Assembly: GCA_002900995.3 (NCBI GenBank)
Contig: PJEW03000015.1
Location: 62,001-126,000 of the forward strand
Direction of reading: 5' to 3'
Source: Ganoderma boninense
Taxonomy: Eukaryota; Basidiomycota; Agaricomycetes; Polyporales; Polyporaceae
DNA length: 64,000 nt
Below are positions 1-9,449 of this stretch, piece after piece; position 1 is the first letter of the stretch, and each line of letters starts with the position of its first letter. The notes beneath the pieces are model-generated. The model was given only the letters and a program-made list of their open reading frames with translations. It made no database searches and was not told the origin of the DNA. The position numbers were made by a program, and so were the translations under genes.

Positions 1-310
1 GGCAAGTGCGAACATACCAGTCGATATCGCAGCCCATTTGCGGCCACCAGAACCGATCACATACGAACGCACGAGTCGCGAAGAGGCCCCGGTGACCGAC
101 GCGGTCATGCATTTCGACTTGTATTGAGGGGCGATGATCTTCAGGGACCACTAGGCGATGCGAACCGCCTGGACTATGCCACCATAGCTTTCCATTAACG
201 TCCAGCATAAAAAGTGTCGCATATTTATAGAAAGCGATCCATCATCGGTCATCGAGATCCGCGGGCCGCTTGGGATCGTCTAGAAACTCGCGAACTCACT
301 GAAGCTGTGC
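1..310 (-). pseudogene. gypsy1 pol: start of integrase (H2C2-type zinc-binding region)
   Basis: Reading the minus strand, the frame downstream of RNase H shows a typical pre-integrase segment: a tyrosine/leucine-rich linker with YATLFMLDVNGKLWW, then an HDRVGHRG-like His pair, FWWPQM, and a final Cys at the window edge. This matches the zinc-binding N-terminus of retroviral-type integrases (family knowledge). Three stops (one TAA, two TGA) interrupt the linker between about 240 and 313. The catalytic core is outside the window. Confidence 0.72.
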
Positions 311-2565
311 TTAGGAGCGATATGTGTGGTCGGTTCGTGGGAAGTCCGAATAAGACGGCGGCTCAATCGTGGGTGGTCGTGCTTGAGGAACGATCCTGAG
401 GGCGAACATATCGACGATTTCACTCATGTGAGGTAACGAAGCCGACGGTAATTGCGGGGTCGGATTGATTATGTGGACCAAGGAATACAAGTTCTCCAAC
501 CAATCGTCGAACACGTCGGTTGGCGGCTCCGGCTTGTCGTCCGGTTGGGGCGGGTGACGCAATAGTCCATCGGGCGCGTGCTTCTTGCCGGGTACGTGAA
601 CGAGTTCGAAATGGAAGGTAAGGATTCCCATTATCCAGTGATTTATGGAAGCGGACGGTTGAAGATTGGGGTTCGCGAGCATGCCCTTGATGTAACCGGC
701 ATCGGTTTCAACGATGAGATTACGCACTCCTAGTAGGCGAAGCTTGAGGGCCGAAAGGGCGCGAAACAAGCCATACAATTCGAGCTTCGGCTGGGAGAAG
801 CGGCTTTCGCGCGCGTTCAGGGTGATACTCCCGAAGTGATTGTAGTATCAAATTTTCGCGTTTTCGTCGTCTTGTTGGCACAATAAGTAGCCAACGGCGA
901 TGTAGGAAGTGTCGACTCTGAGAATAATGGGCGCGTTGGACTCGTATCGAAGGGGTTGTAATGCGGGACAGTCGAGAAGGGCGGTTTTAAGGTCTTCAAA
1001 GGCGGCAAGCTGATTCGGCCCAAATTCGAAGGGAACGTCTTTTTGCGTGAGCATAGTGAGCGCGTTCGCACGTTTCGCGAAATCGCGGATGAAGATTCGC
1101 GCGACGCCGACAGTGCCAAGAAAAGCGCGAACATCCGACAAGGTATTCAACGACTTCCAATTCCGAATAGCATCCACACGTTCGCGTTCAGGCAGTCGAC
1201 CGAGACGTGTGCATCGACTTCCAACAAGAACGCGCTCGTCGATACACGGCCAAGCTTTCGGTCCTGAGAAGGTTCTTCCGGCGTGCGCGATGCGGCGAAT
1301 GACGCGATTGTCGACCGACAAATGTTCCCATACAAATCTGCGAATACCAGGATTTTTGGGTATGGTCTCGAATGATCCGTTGGGAGCCAATAGTCGGTGG
1401 TCGGTCCTTTTGTCATTACATCGTCGACATATACCGCCACGTTCACTGGGATGTTGTCGCGCAATATGAAGGTAACATCGTCGTGGAAGATAGGGACTGA
1501 ATTCGTCCAACCCATTGGAAGTGTGGTCAGGTGATGCGCACCAAAATGGGTTTGAAACATAGTAAGGTCGCGCAACGACTCGGCGATTTCACGCTCGTCG
1601 TATCCAACAAAGAGGTCGAAAGAGCCGACGCACGGTCGTGCGGCGAATTGTTCGACAATGTATTCCGGGATTGGTGGTATGCCTGAATGCTGTATGGTGA
1701 CCGCGTTGAGCGGTTCAAGACTGTGTACTAGGCAAACACGTCCATCCTTTTTCGCCACTGCGAACCAGCGAGAGCGATAACACGAATTCGACGGTTCGTA
1801 TACGCCACTCGCGATCTTCTTGCGGATTTGATCACAGATCTCGTCATAGAGACCCGGCGGAATGGGGATGTTGCGCAATACCCAAGGCTTATGGGGAACC
1901 GTTGGAATTTCTACAGATGGGAAGAAGTCGCAGCAAAAGCTGCCTCGCTCGTTGTTGGTCCAGGTGAAAGTGTTCTCTTGATTCTTGATCATATCGTCCA
2001 TGAGGTCGAGCTCGGCAGGCCATAAGAAATGTTCGTGTCGCGTGCGAAGCTCTGCTCGTCGCTCGGCGGTGTAACACATACCAGGAATGAAATGCGACGG
2101 AGGCGAAGGGTTCAGTGGGGGCATATCCGCGAGCGGATCGCCTATTATTTTTTGCTCAATACGAAACTTCTCGGGGAGGTCTGCTAGGAGCGGCCGCGTC
2201 TTGAGAGCTACGGGCTTATACTTTTTCTTAGTCGTGAGGTATTGGTCGACTAACTCAGTGTGATTGCCGATATCGGTGGACGCGGACGGGGGCAAAGGCG
2301 AAACGGAAACGAAATGTTTTTCGGGTTTCGTATACATTGAGGAAGGCAATGACGAAGAAGCTGGCGAATCAATAGTCGAAAAGAAGACGTCGAGCGAATG
2401 TGATTTTATAAACTTTTTTTGAGTCGGTCGATCTAGGGAGAACCCATCGCACGATAATAAATACGCTTCGGCAAGCGAGGAGCTGTCTAAGGTGGGGAGC
2501 TTGGAGTAGGCCACAGCCGACGCCGAGTCCGCGCGCGCGTCGTATTCAATAACAAACGTGGTCAC
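311..2565 (-). pseudogene. gypsy1 pol: reverse transcriptase and RNase H
   Basis: The first frame (2565 to about 1395) carries fingers/palm motifs: RWFAVAKKDGRVCLV, the GSFDLF strand with the first catalytic Asp, LPMGWTNSVPIF, and the catalytic box YVDDV. Near 1395 the reading moves by one frame, because thumb sequence (ETIPKNPGIRRFVWEHL) continues in the other frame. That frame runs through the connection and an RNase H-like domain (FEFGPNQLAAFEDLK, VDTSYIAVGYLL, QPKLELYGLFRALSALK, VETDAGYIKGML) to a stop at 311. A TGA at 848-850 sits where the family has Arg. The element is dead here through one frameshift and one or more stops. Confidence 0.85.
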
Positions 2566-2588
2566 GTCCCCGTCCTCAAGCAGATCCT

Positions 2589-3708
2589 CTAGACCCGAAA
2601 ACCCTTGATTTGTGTGAGCGTCGGCACAGAATGTTCACCTCGGCCATATGTCGGTAGTCGCGCGACAGTGCCCGTGTTAGGACAGGTGAGGGTTATAAAC
2701 TGCGTGTTCGGCCCTAGGTTCTCGGTTGTCGCTTTGAAAAGCACTTCGAAAGGTCGCCCGAGTAGAATGTCGTAAGAGGTGTTTCGGATTACGAATAGCT
2801 GGAGGTAGCCCACTATCTTGGGCGTAAGCTGCACTGGGACGTCGCGAGCCAGTCCGATCGCGCCGTCGAGCGAACCATTCGCCAAGCGAATGTTCATGCT
2901 CACTAGAGGGTCAACGGCTATCTTGAGACGGTGACAACATTCTTCGCTTATAGCCGCGATTTGTGAGCCACCGTCGAGGATACATTCGGCGACGTGCGTG
3001 TCGTTTATCGCGCACCACAACGAACAAATGCAATGATTATCCATGCCTGCGATTGGGAGCTCGTCGGTCTCGGTCGCAAGTAAGAACTGGTCTTGAGCTG
3101 CCTCAGCCTCCGCCAATAAACACTCCGTTTCCCCAAGCGACGCCGCGGTGGCGTCCGCTATCTGCAACGCTTCTATCGCCTCGCGCGTCACGCCATCATC
3201 TTCTTCGTCCGGAACAGTCTCGACATAGGCTCGCCTAACAGGTGGCCCGTACGTCTCACGGGGCGGGGGCCAAACATTTAATATGCCTGGTACGCGCTGT
3301 GCTTCTGTCGTGTTCTCCTGAGCGTCCTCGACCGTAGTCATTGCGGCTAACACGGTTGCGACCAGCGCGGGCTTAGGAGGTGCCTGTTGCTCTGTTGGTC
3401 GCTGTTCCGGAGGTCTAACGATCCGGCAACCCACCGTTGCATTGTGCATACATCATCGTACGCCCGGGGCGACAGTAAGAAGATCTTCTAGGGTAAGCTC
3501 GACGCACGGCAGCGAACCCATGGCCGACGTAAAGACGCGTTCTTCCACGGCGGTGATAGCAATCGGCGCACGAGCAGCAGCGATCAAATCATTTGCGTTG
3601 GGGGCTGGCATGACTGCGCAATAAGGCGCGAAAGGGCGATTCGTGATGGGGGCATCGTCAACTGGGTGAGCATGGGCATACAGATGTACGGGATCAGGAT
3701 TGGTAGCG
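2589..3708 (-). pseudogene. gypsy1 pol: aspartic protease region and gag-pol linker
   Basis: From 3700 downward the frame reads a Pro/Ala-rich linker, then (in 3449-2589) a pepsin-like retroviral protease. Its key motif is ECILDGGSQIAAIS, a D-G-G variant of the usual DSG/DTG active site, followed by SYDILLGRPF, the second conserved protease element. A TGA at 3450-3452 separates linker and protease; the preceding residues and frame continue, so it is probably a mutated Arg codon. The frame joins the gag frame across the KDZ insertion site. Confidence 0.8.
3701..3708. repeat. 8-bp target-site duplication of the left KDZ element (left copy)
   Basis: TGGTAGCG directly precedes the element's left terminal repeat. 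The same eight bases stand at 17650-17657 directly after its right terminal repeat. Eight-bp duplications are known for KDZ/Zisupton elements. Confidence 0.85.
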
Positions 3709-3765
3709 AGTGTGTTCCATTAAAATCCACAGATGTAGCAGGCACCCGGAGGGTGTAAATTGATG
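3709..3765 (+). repeat. Left terminal inverted repeat of the left KDZ element
   Basis: Aligned with the reverse complement of 17590-17649, it shares TTCCA-TAA near the tip and CACCCGG-GGGTGTAA about 35 bases in, with small gaps. The match is imperfect, so the exact inner limit is a judgement. Confidence 0.65.
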
Positions 3766-3941
3766 CTGTTGCCGGTCAGCCGGGGGCGGCCGGGCTGAAC
3801 ATAATGTGCTGTGGTGCCATCCGGTCGGGCTCCCGCAATGGCGGCACATGCCGTCCGGGCGGCACGCAACCATGTGATGAACATTGCACTCGGCCGGGGC
3901 ACCGCTCCGACGACAGTGGGGGCACCGCTCCGATGACAGTG

Positions 3942-4314
3942 CCGGACCATATAGCAGCCACCCTCGGACTGTTTACAGCCCATTTCCGCCATCTCGAGCC
4001 ACCAGCTGGTGCGCTCTCTGGGGTGCGATCCGGCCGGGCGCATCTCCAGCTGACTCGCACCTCCCGGCCGCGATACCCTCTGGCCTGGTCCTGCTGTCCG
4101 GCCGGTGTGCGGTCGAAGTACACCCCTCATGCGGCGGCCGTCCGTATGGTTCCGGACCATATAGCAGCCACCCTTGGACTGCTTACAGCCTATTTCTGCC
4201 GTCTCGAGCCACCAGCTGGTGCGCTCTCTGGGGTGCAGTCCAGCCGGGCGCATCTCCACCTGACTCGCACCACCTGGCCGCGATATGGTTGTAGCTGACT
4301 CGCACCACCTGGCC
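3942..4314. repeat. Subterminal duplicated blocks at the left end of the KDZ element
   Basis: A block of about 135 bases beginning CCGGACCATATAGCAGCCAC at 3942 recurs at 4152 (spacing 210). Its last part (CTGACTCGCACCACCTGGCC) recurs a third time near 4294. Differences are mostly transitions. No gene is seen here; ORFs in this GC-rich stretch are chance. Subterminal repeats of DNA transposons often bind transposase (family knowledge; not shown here). Confidence 0.7.
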
Positions 4315-4494
4315 AGGGTACTGTGCCGCCTACTCTTTGTGGTCCGTATGTAGTTGTCTATATACCATCATTGCAAACAAATGTTTCCCGACATTTATTC
4401 TGATCCATCGTATACATTGTCAAGAAACGAAATTTCCTGTATGCACTCCTGGACTCAATCATTTATGTATACAGAATGATACTGCTTTAGTGTC

Positions 4495-5455
4495 TCAGTC
4501 GTAGGCACCGCTGCATTCCGGTGTTTCCCCCTCAGCCACCTCACCCGCCAGCTCGGCATTCACCTCGTTGAGCTCGACACGCTTTGATGCCAGCTGTTTC
4601 ACGATATCGTTCATCTGCATCTGCGTCGTCTCCCTCCACTCCTCCCAGTCTTCTGAGAAGTAAGCCATCGGGGGCGCCTACCATCGTAAATCAGCCTCGA
4701 ACAACTCAAGCGTATGACAGCACGTACTGCTTCTTTCGGCAGATCATCCCACCACTTTGGCATGCGTCGGGTCTGTGATGATGGGTTGGCGTTTACTTCC
4801 CACCACTGGATATATCCCCCGTGGTTCGCCATAGGAGGGAGGTTGTTGTCCCGGTTCTCCGTAGCTGTCAAGAAGGCCTCCCTATCTAAGCGCTCTATGG
4901 AGAAGTCTATTTTGCATCCATTCCATCTCACTGCGTACAGTAAAATGGACAGCGGGAGGCAAGATTCGACACCGCCTTCAACATTCCAGCTGAAAGGAGG
5001 CTGGACCGCTATGGTGGTAGCAGCTCCGGTTGCGTGTATTGCTAACCACTGATTAGTTGTCCGTGCGTTCTAGATTAGTCTGCGCAGTCTGGGACGATTC
5101 AGTATCAATAGACGTACAATTTCACGAGCCAGGCAATAGTTCCATCTCCGGACGGTCAATGCGTCCGGGCTGTTGGGGAGGGCCTGGATTGCCTTCTGAA
5201 CACGTAGGATAACGTGTACGACCTCCGATCTGAACCCTCACAATGCGAGGGATGATTCACCATCGTCCCTTGCATTTTGCAAAGAAGGGAGAGCCGGGAG
5301 CATTGCTGTGTTATCCTAGGACAAAGGTCGAGGGTCGTGAAGGGCGTGGATGGCGTCCGCAACAGGCGTTGAAGCCGCTCCCAGGTTTCACAGCCTGCTG
5401 CAGCTGACTCGTCACCCTCTGTGCCATATCCGATCTGCATATCGCCACGGATCAA
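4495..5455 (-). pseudogene. K1: unrecognised KDZ-element gene, spliced, with a premature stop
   Basis: A minus-strand coding track runs from about 5215 (VHVILRVQKAIQALPNS) through 4640. It is followed by a short intron (GTAGGCGCC to CTTCTCAG) and a final exon ending DIVKQLASKRVELNEVN...CSGAYD-stop at 4495-4497. The body is Trp-rich (QWWEVNA, WWDDLPKEAVRAV). An in-frame TAG near 5070 interrupts an otherwise continuous frame, so the gene is probably dead or has an unseen intron. The 5' part up to 5455 is uncertain. I do not recognise the family. Lying inside the element between its terminal repeats, it is cargo or an accessory gene. Confidence 0.42.
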
Positions 5456-5731
5456 TGCAGCCGAGTAGAGTGTCCGGCTGTTTTTGTGATCTCTGCCAGG
5501 TTTGGTATTCCTCTTTCTCCCTATTCACACCTCATGTCTTGTAGTGAGGTTAATCGCTGTCTTCTTAGGTTTTGCTGCGGCACACGAGGCTGATGCTGCG
5601 AGCATTACAGCCTCGCCTCGTGGATGGCACTTCTTTCTGGTCTTGGTAATTTGGAGTTCTCTCTTGTGTGAGGGGTTTGTCATATTGTCCTTAAATCGAA
5701 GCCATGCCACGGTGACTGCAGCACATGAGGA

Positions 5732-5738
5732 TATAAAT
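5732..5738 (+). promoter_or_regulatory. TATA box upstream of K2
   Basis: TATAAAT stands about 230 bases before the likely K2 ATG (5969). Between them are C/T-rich leader sequence and one or two intron-like segments (GTACGC...TATAG; GTACGTCG...CGTAAG). Confidence 0.4.
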
Positions 5739-5968
5739 TCCGTCTCGTTTTGCTGTCCTCTACAGCGGTCTGCGCTCTCAAGCTCGTCTCATCTTCTCAA
5801 GGTACGCCCTGTTGTGCTTGTGCGTGTTCTCATCCTGACATTTTCATTGTTATAGTTCCCCAACAGCACCCCTTCCTGCCATTACCACTTCCAAGGACTC
5901 CTCCCCACATGTACGTCGTCCGGCCATCCCTTCTGGCCATGTACTTACTCTCTTTTCTTTTCGTAAGC

Positions 5969-6652
5969 ATGATACATGCCTTTGTTGGCCCTGCCGATGA
6001 CTCCGAGAGTGTCGCCACAGGACCCGACATGTCGGACCTCCCGGACATTCCCCTCAGCGAGGCCCTCGGTCTCTTGGTGGCTGATCTTCGTTCCGGCCAA
6101 ACCGTCTACCGCCTTTCCCATGTTCAGTCCGTCATCGCTCAGTTATTCTGAGCGATCGGCCAGGCCGGCCATGTGTATGACGCGCAGGACATCGACCCCT
6201 ACTTCCGCGCCGTTTACAAGTGGTTTGTTGAGCAGCCGGAGGCCATCTGGCCTTCTCCCGCCACTTTGCGCGAGTTCTGGAAGCGTTATTCCCAGGAGAG
6301 CAGGGAGCTCGTCCTGTATGAGTGTATGGAGAAGCTGAAGCGTGTCCGGGAGGCGCATACCGAGGCGTCCGTCGAGTTCAGTGCTGCGGTGCATGCTTTC
6401 ACACAGGGCGTGACCACCCTCAACCATGAGCCGTACACGATGTCCCTGGCCAAGCTCAAGCTGTATAACCACGAGCTCATTAAGTTCACGGAGGCTGCGT
6501 CCGTGGCTGCTCAAGCCCGTAGGTTTTCAGACTAACACGTATTGTTGTCCCGGCTCATGTCTTTGTTTTACAGTCACGATCGTCCACCAGCACAGTGTCT
6601 ACTGGGCTCCGGAGTGGGGCACCACCCCCCTTCTGGAAGCTGATACGAATTA
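5969..6652 (+). pseudogene. K2: unrecognised KDZ-element gene with an in-frame TGA
   Basis: The frame opens at ATG 5969 (MIHAFVGPADDSESVATG). It reads a helical, charged protein (AEALGLLVADLRSGQ-like, YFRAVYKWFVEQPEAIWPSP, FWKRYSQESRELVLYECMEK) to a stop near 6536. A donor at about 6517 and acceptor TTTTACAG near 6573 would add a last exon ending at 6652. TGA at 6149-6151 (between QLF and AIGQAGHVYD) breaks the frame; one C-to-T change of a CGA codon would explain it. The start at 5969 is chosen because the longer upstream frame begins in intron-like sequence. Function unknown; about 215 residues expected. Confidence 0.5.
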
Positions 6653-6732
6653 GATGTTGTCAGATGCGTGCCGTGTATCGTTTGTACCATTAACATGTTG
6701 AATTGCATTCATGTAAACCCAGACGGGTAACA

Positions 6733-7116
6733 CTACGTACTTAGAACTTCCAGTTCCAAACTATACATCCTCTGGGCCTTTGCAAAGGCGTCCGAAGCGT
6801 GATCTCTAAGGCTCGCCCACATCGAAGACTGCCGGAAGGCGTACGCTTTGTGCCCCGGGGTGCCACCATTTTCCGCCCATTGTCTCCACCGTCCGGACTG
6901 TGTTCCGAAGTACCGGACAGTTGAGTCCATTTCAAAAGGAACTAGGACAGACTCCTCGTCCCAGCGGCACTTGCGGGCGTAAGCCCTAAGCCACAGCATG
7001 CGCCGGACTAATGTAGAGCTTTAATACAACGTGACCCATGCCGGCGGTGATGCTACTCACAATCTACCAGCCAGCTCGTGTTTTGCGCAGCGTCCGAATC
7101 TTCTTCATGCCATATC
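6733..7116 (-). pseudogene. KDZ transposase, C-terminal part (after gypsy2 insertion)
   Basis: Reading down from 7116: WHEEDSDAAQNTSWLVD, a short intron (GTGAGTAGC to ATTAG), then WLRAYARKCRWDEESVLV, FEMDSTVRYFGTQSGRWRQW and KAYAFRQSSMWASLRDHA, ending at 6733. The WLR-YAR-RW-EE, EM and W-spaced pattern is that of the C-terminal end of basidiomycete KDZ transposases. The frame is continuous with 13641-14013 once gypsy2 and one ATATC copy are removed. It is truncated by the insertion. Confidence 0.75.
7112..7116. repeat. 5-bp target-site duplication of gypsy2 (left copy)
   Basis: ATATC precedes the left LTR; the same five bases follow the right LTR at 13641-13645. Five bp is the usual size for Ty3/gypsy integrase. 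Confidence 0.92.
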
Positions 7117-7576
7117 TGTCATGAACGGCACGCTCGGCGCCTACCCCGGCGTCTCTCTTTCCCTTTTTGGACTGTTTGCCTCCCGCGTCGTCCTTATTGT
7201 CCTCCGTTGTTTAGCAAACCTGTCCCTTGTTCTCGCAGTACAATAACTCTTGTTACCCATTGTTCCCATCGTCATTGTACTACATACCATTGTTCTTCCA
7301 CTGGTTCCCGTGTCCATAGTTACCTATTGTCCCCGGTTCCCATTGTCCGCTACATGTATATAAGACCTGTACTTCGCTACCTGGAGACCTCAGTTTCGAC
7401 CTCTTGTCTCCAGGTAAGCCTCACTGTATTCTCGCTCGTTAGTTACTCGCTCAATACATCTTGTCTCCAGCCTGACTGTCGAGCCCTGCTCCGCTCTCGC
7501 TGCACAAGTGCTCGTCGACACCCCTGCTCATCTCGTAAGCCTCCTCCCTGATCTTACTCGACAGCCAGTCGTAACA
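7117..7576 (+). repeat. gypsy2 5' LTR
   Basis: 460 bp, TG...CA ends. A TATA-like TATATAAG lies near 7353-7360. About 20 bases later is a perfect 10-bp hairpin (ACCTGGAGAC at 7379-7388, GTCTCCAGGT at 7406-7415). Its 3' arm contains a splice-donor-like GGTAAG. A GTAAGCC...GTCTCCAG intron-like segment follows. The first base after the LTR starts the primer-binding region (TTAGGTCGAAAC). Confidence 0.93.
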
Positions 7577-7902
7577 TTAGGTCGAAACTTCTACACGAGC
7601 ACCGGCGTACTCCACACACATTCTTTTCTTCTCGTACGGTACGCACTTAGATCCTCTGTGTTGGCCTAGCGTAGTACGCGCTCTAGTCACACCATCGGAC
7701 GTGGTCTCGGCGCAACCTGAGGCTTGCCACTCTCAGTGGTACAGTACGCGGAAAGCTCCTAACACGAGACCCCGGTACTGACAGAAGTGGTCCGCCTCAC
7801 GGCGTGGGAGGCTAGAGAAAGGCGGCGAAACAAAGCCAAGGCAGAACACCCTTGGGCTCGTGTCCCTCGGGCTAAGACACAGCAATAGGCCGAGGAGGCT
7901 GA

Positions 7903-9381
7903 GCAGACAGTGTCGGATCGTGCACCTGCCGTTTCTATTCCTGGGATAGGAAGCGAGCTACCTCCACTCCCCTCACCGTGGCTTGCAGTCAAAGGCCACA
8001 CGCATTTCACAGCACCGCGGTCGAAGACCAGCACTGGAACACCACCAAACAACAGTGGTTTGTTTGTGACCGCCAGCCCTGCCCACACCGTGACTTCACC
8101 TTTGACTGGACACCCACCCAGTGGGCTCCATTCCACCCCTTTACCTGCCCACACCCTAGCCAACAGCAGGTGATCTTAGACCGACTCGCCCAGCCACCGC
8201 CAGCCCCCTCCACAAGGCCCACACGGGCAGCTGTTGCTGCTGCACGAAGTCGCCCTGGCACCCGGCCCCCCAGCCGTGCCCCCAGTCGTGTACCCAGCGG
8301 GACCGCCACCCCCAGTCGATCCACAGGCTCTCCTGCTCTTGACAAAGCTATCGCACTCGTTACTGAACGGCTCGGACAACGACGAAGCTCGAACCCCTCA
8401 TCACCCATTGCGTCAACTTCTAAGGCAGAAGAGAAGCCTGAAGTAAAGAAGGAACTGAAACCGAAAGCTACCAGTTCCAACACCCCGCAATCATCGTCCT
8501 CGTCCAACCCTCCTCCTGCACCCAATCCTCCTCCCGCACCCACCATGACCACTCCTGCCCCTGCACCGGCGTTCGACACTTCCAAGCTCCTCTCCCAGAT
8601 CGCCCCATGAGAATACGATGGAAAATCCGCACAGGATGGTCTCCGCTTTGTGTCCGCCGCTCAGATCTACTACAACACCCTTACGGCGGTAGCGGTTGGC
8701 ACACCTAGCGACGTCATATGGATGACCATCCTCAGCAAGCTCACGGAAGGAGCAGCAGCCTGGGCTCGCCCCCACATTGTAAAGCTCGCCGGTGGAACTA
8801 GCCCTTGGGCAGACTACGATGAGTTCAGCACCGCCTTCAAGGATCACTTCTGTGCGGCTGACGACAAAGAGGCTGCCATCGCTGAACTTGTCAAGCTTTG
8901 CAAGGCGTATCGCAAGGTTGGCACTGTCCAGGAGTACACGGCGCAGTTCAATGCAGCTGCAGCACGGACCGGCTTCGGCGACGAGGACAAACGCGAACGC
9001 TACCGCTCTGGCCTGCCTCCCAGGCTCTGGGACGTCCTCGCCACCAGTGCTCATGACATCTCGGACCTCACCAAAATCCAGAAGGTGGCACTGTCGCTCG
9101 ACCAGGCCCTCGTCACCAGAGAGGAAGAACGGCCAAAGTCGTTTGGATGGAAGAAGAAGGGGGAGAAGGCAGCTGCTACTGGGAAGAAGCCGTTCCCCGG
9201 AAACTGTCACATCTGTGGCCAGCCCGGGCACCGTAAGTATGACTGTCCACGGTTGAAGAGTCAGCAAGCTGCTTCCTCGTCCACTGCAACCACAGAAGTA
9301 GCGGCTCTTCAGGCCCAGCTCAAGGCGATGGAGGAGAAGATCACGGCCCTTACAACCGCTGAGAAGAAGGAGGGTTTCTGA
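7903..9381 (+). pseudogene. gypsy2 gag with CCHC zinc knuckle, one in-frame TGA
   Basis: One frame is open from 7903 to a TGA at 8608-8610 and then on to 9381. The start codon is unclear: no ATG is obvious at the 5' edge. The first half is Pro/Ser-rich and disordered (RPGTRPPSRAPSRVPSGTAT). The second half is a capsid-like gag core (LRFVSAAQIYYNTL, WARPHIVKLAGG, FSTAFKDHF, FNAAAARTGFGDEDKRERY). It ends with knuckle CHICGQPGHRKYDC (C-x2-C-x4-H-x4-C) and a coiled tail. The TGA follows IAP and precedes EYDGK; CCA-CGA would restore sense by one transition. Gag is a nucleic-acid-packaging structural protein. Confidence 0.83.
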
Positions 9382-9449
9382 TTAGAGCTGCACTGGACGC
9401 TGCGCGTGCCGGCTCTTGTAGTAATAGTCGATTTTCTGTACTGAGTTCC

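Noticed and set aside
3720..4298. Long opposing ORFs (179 and 164 codons)
   Set aside because: High GC and a 210-bp duplicated block create open frames in several phases; no protein features or splice context.
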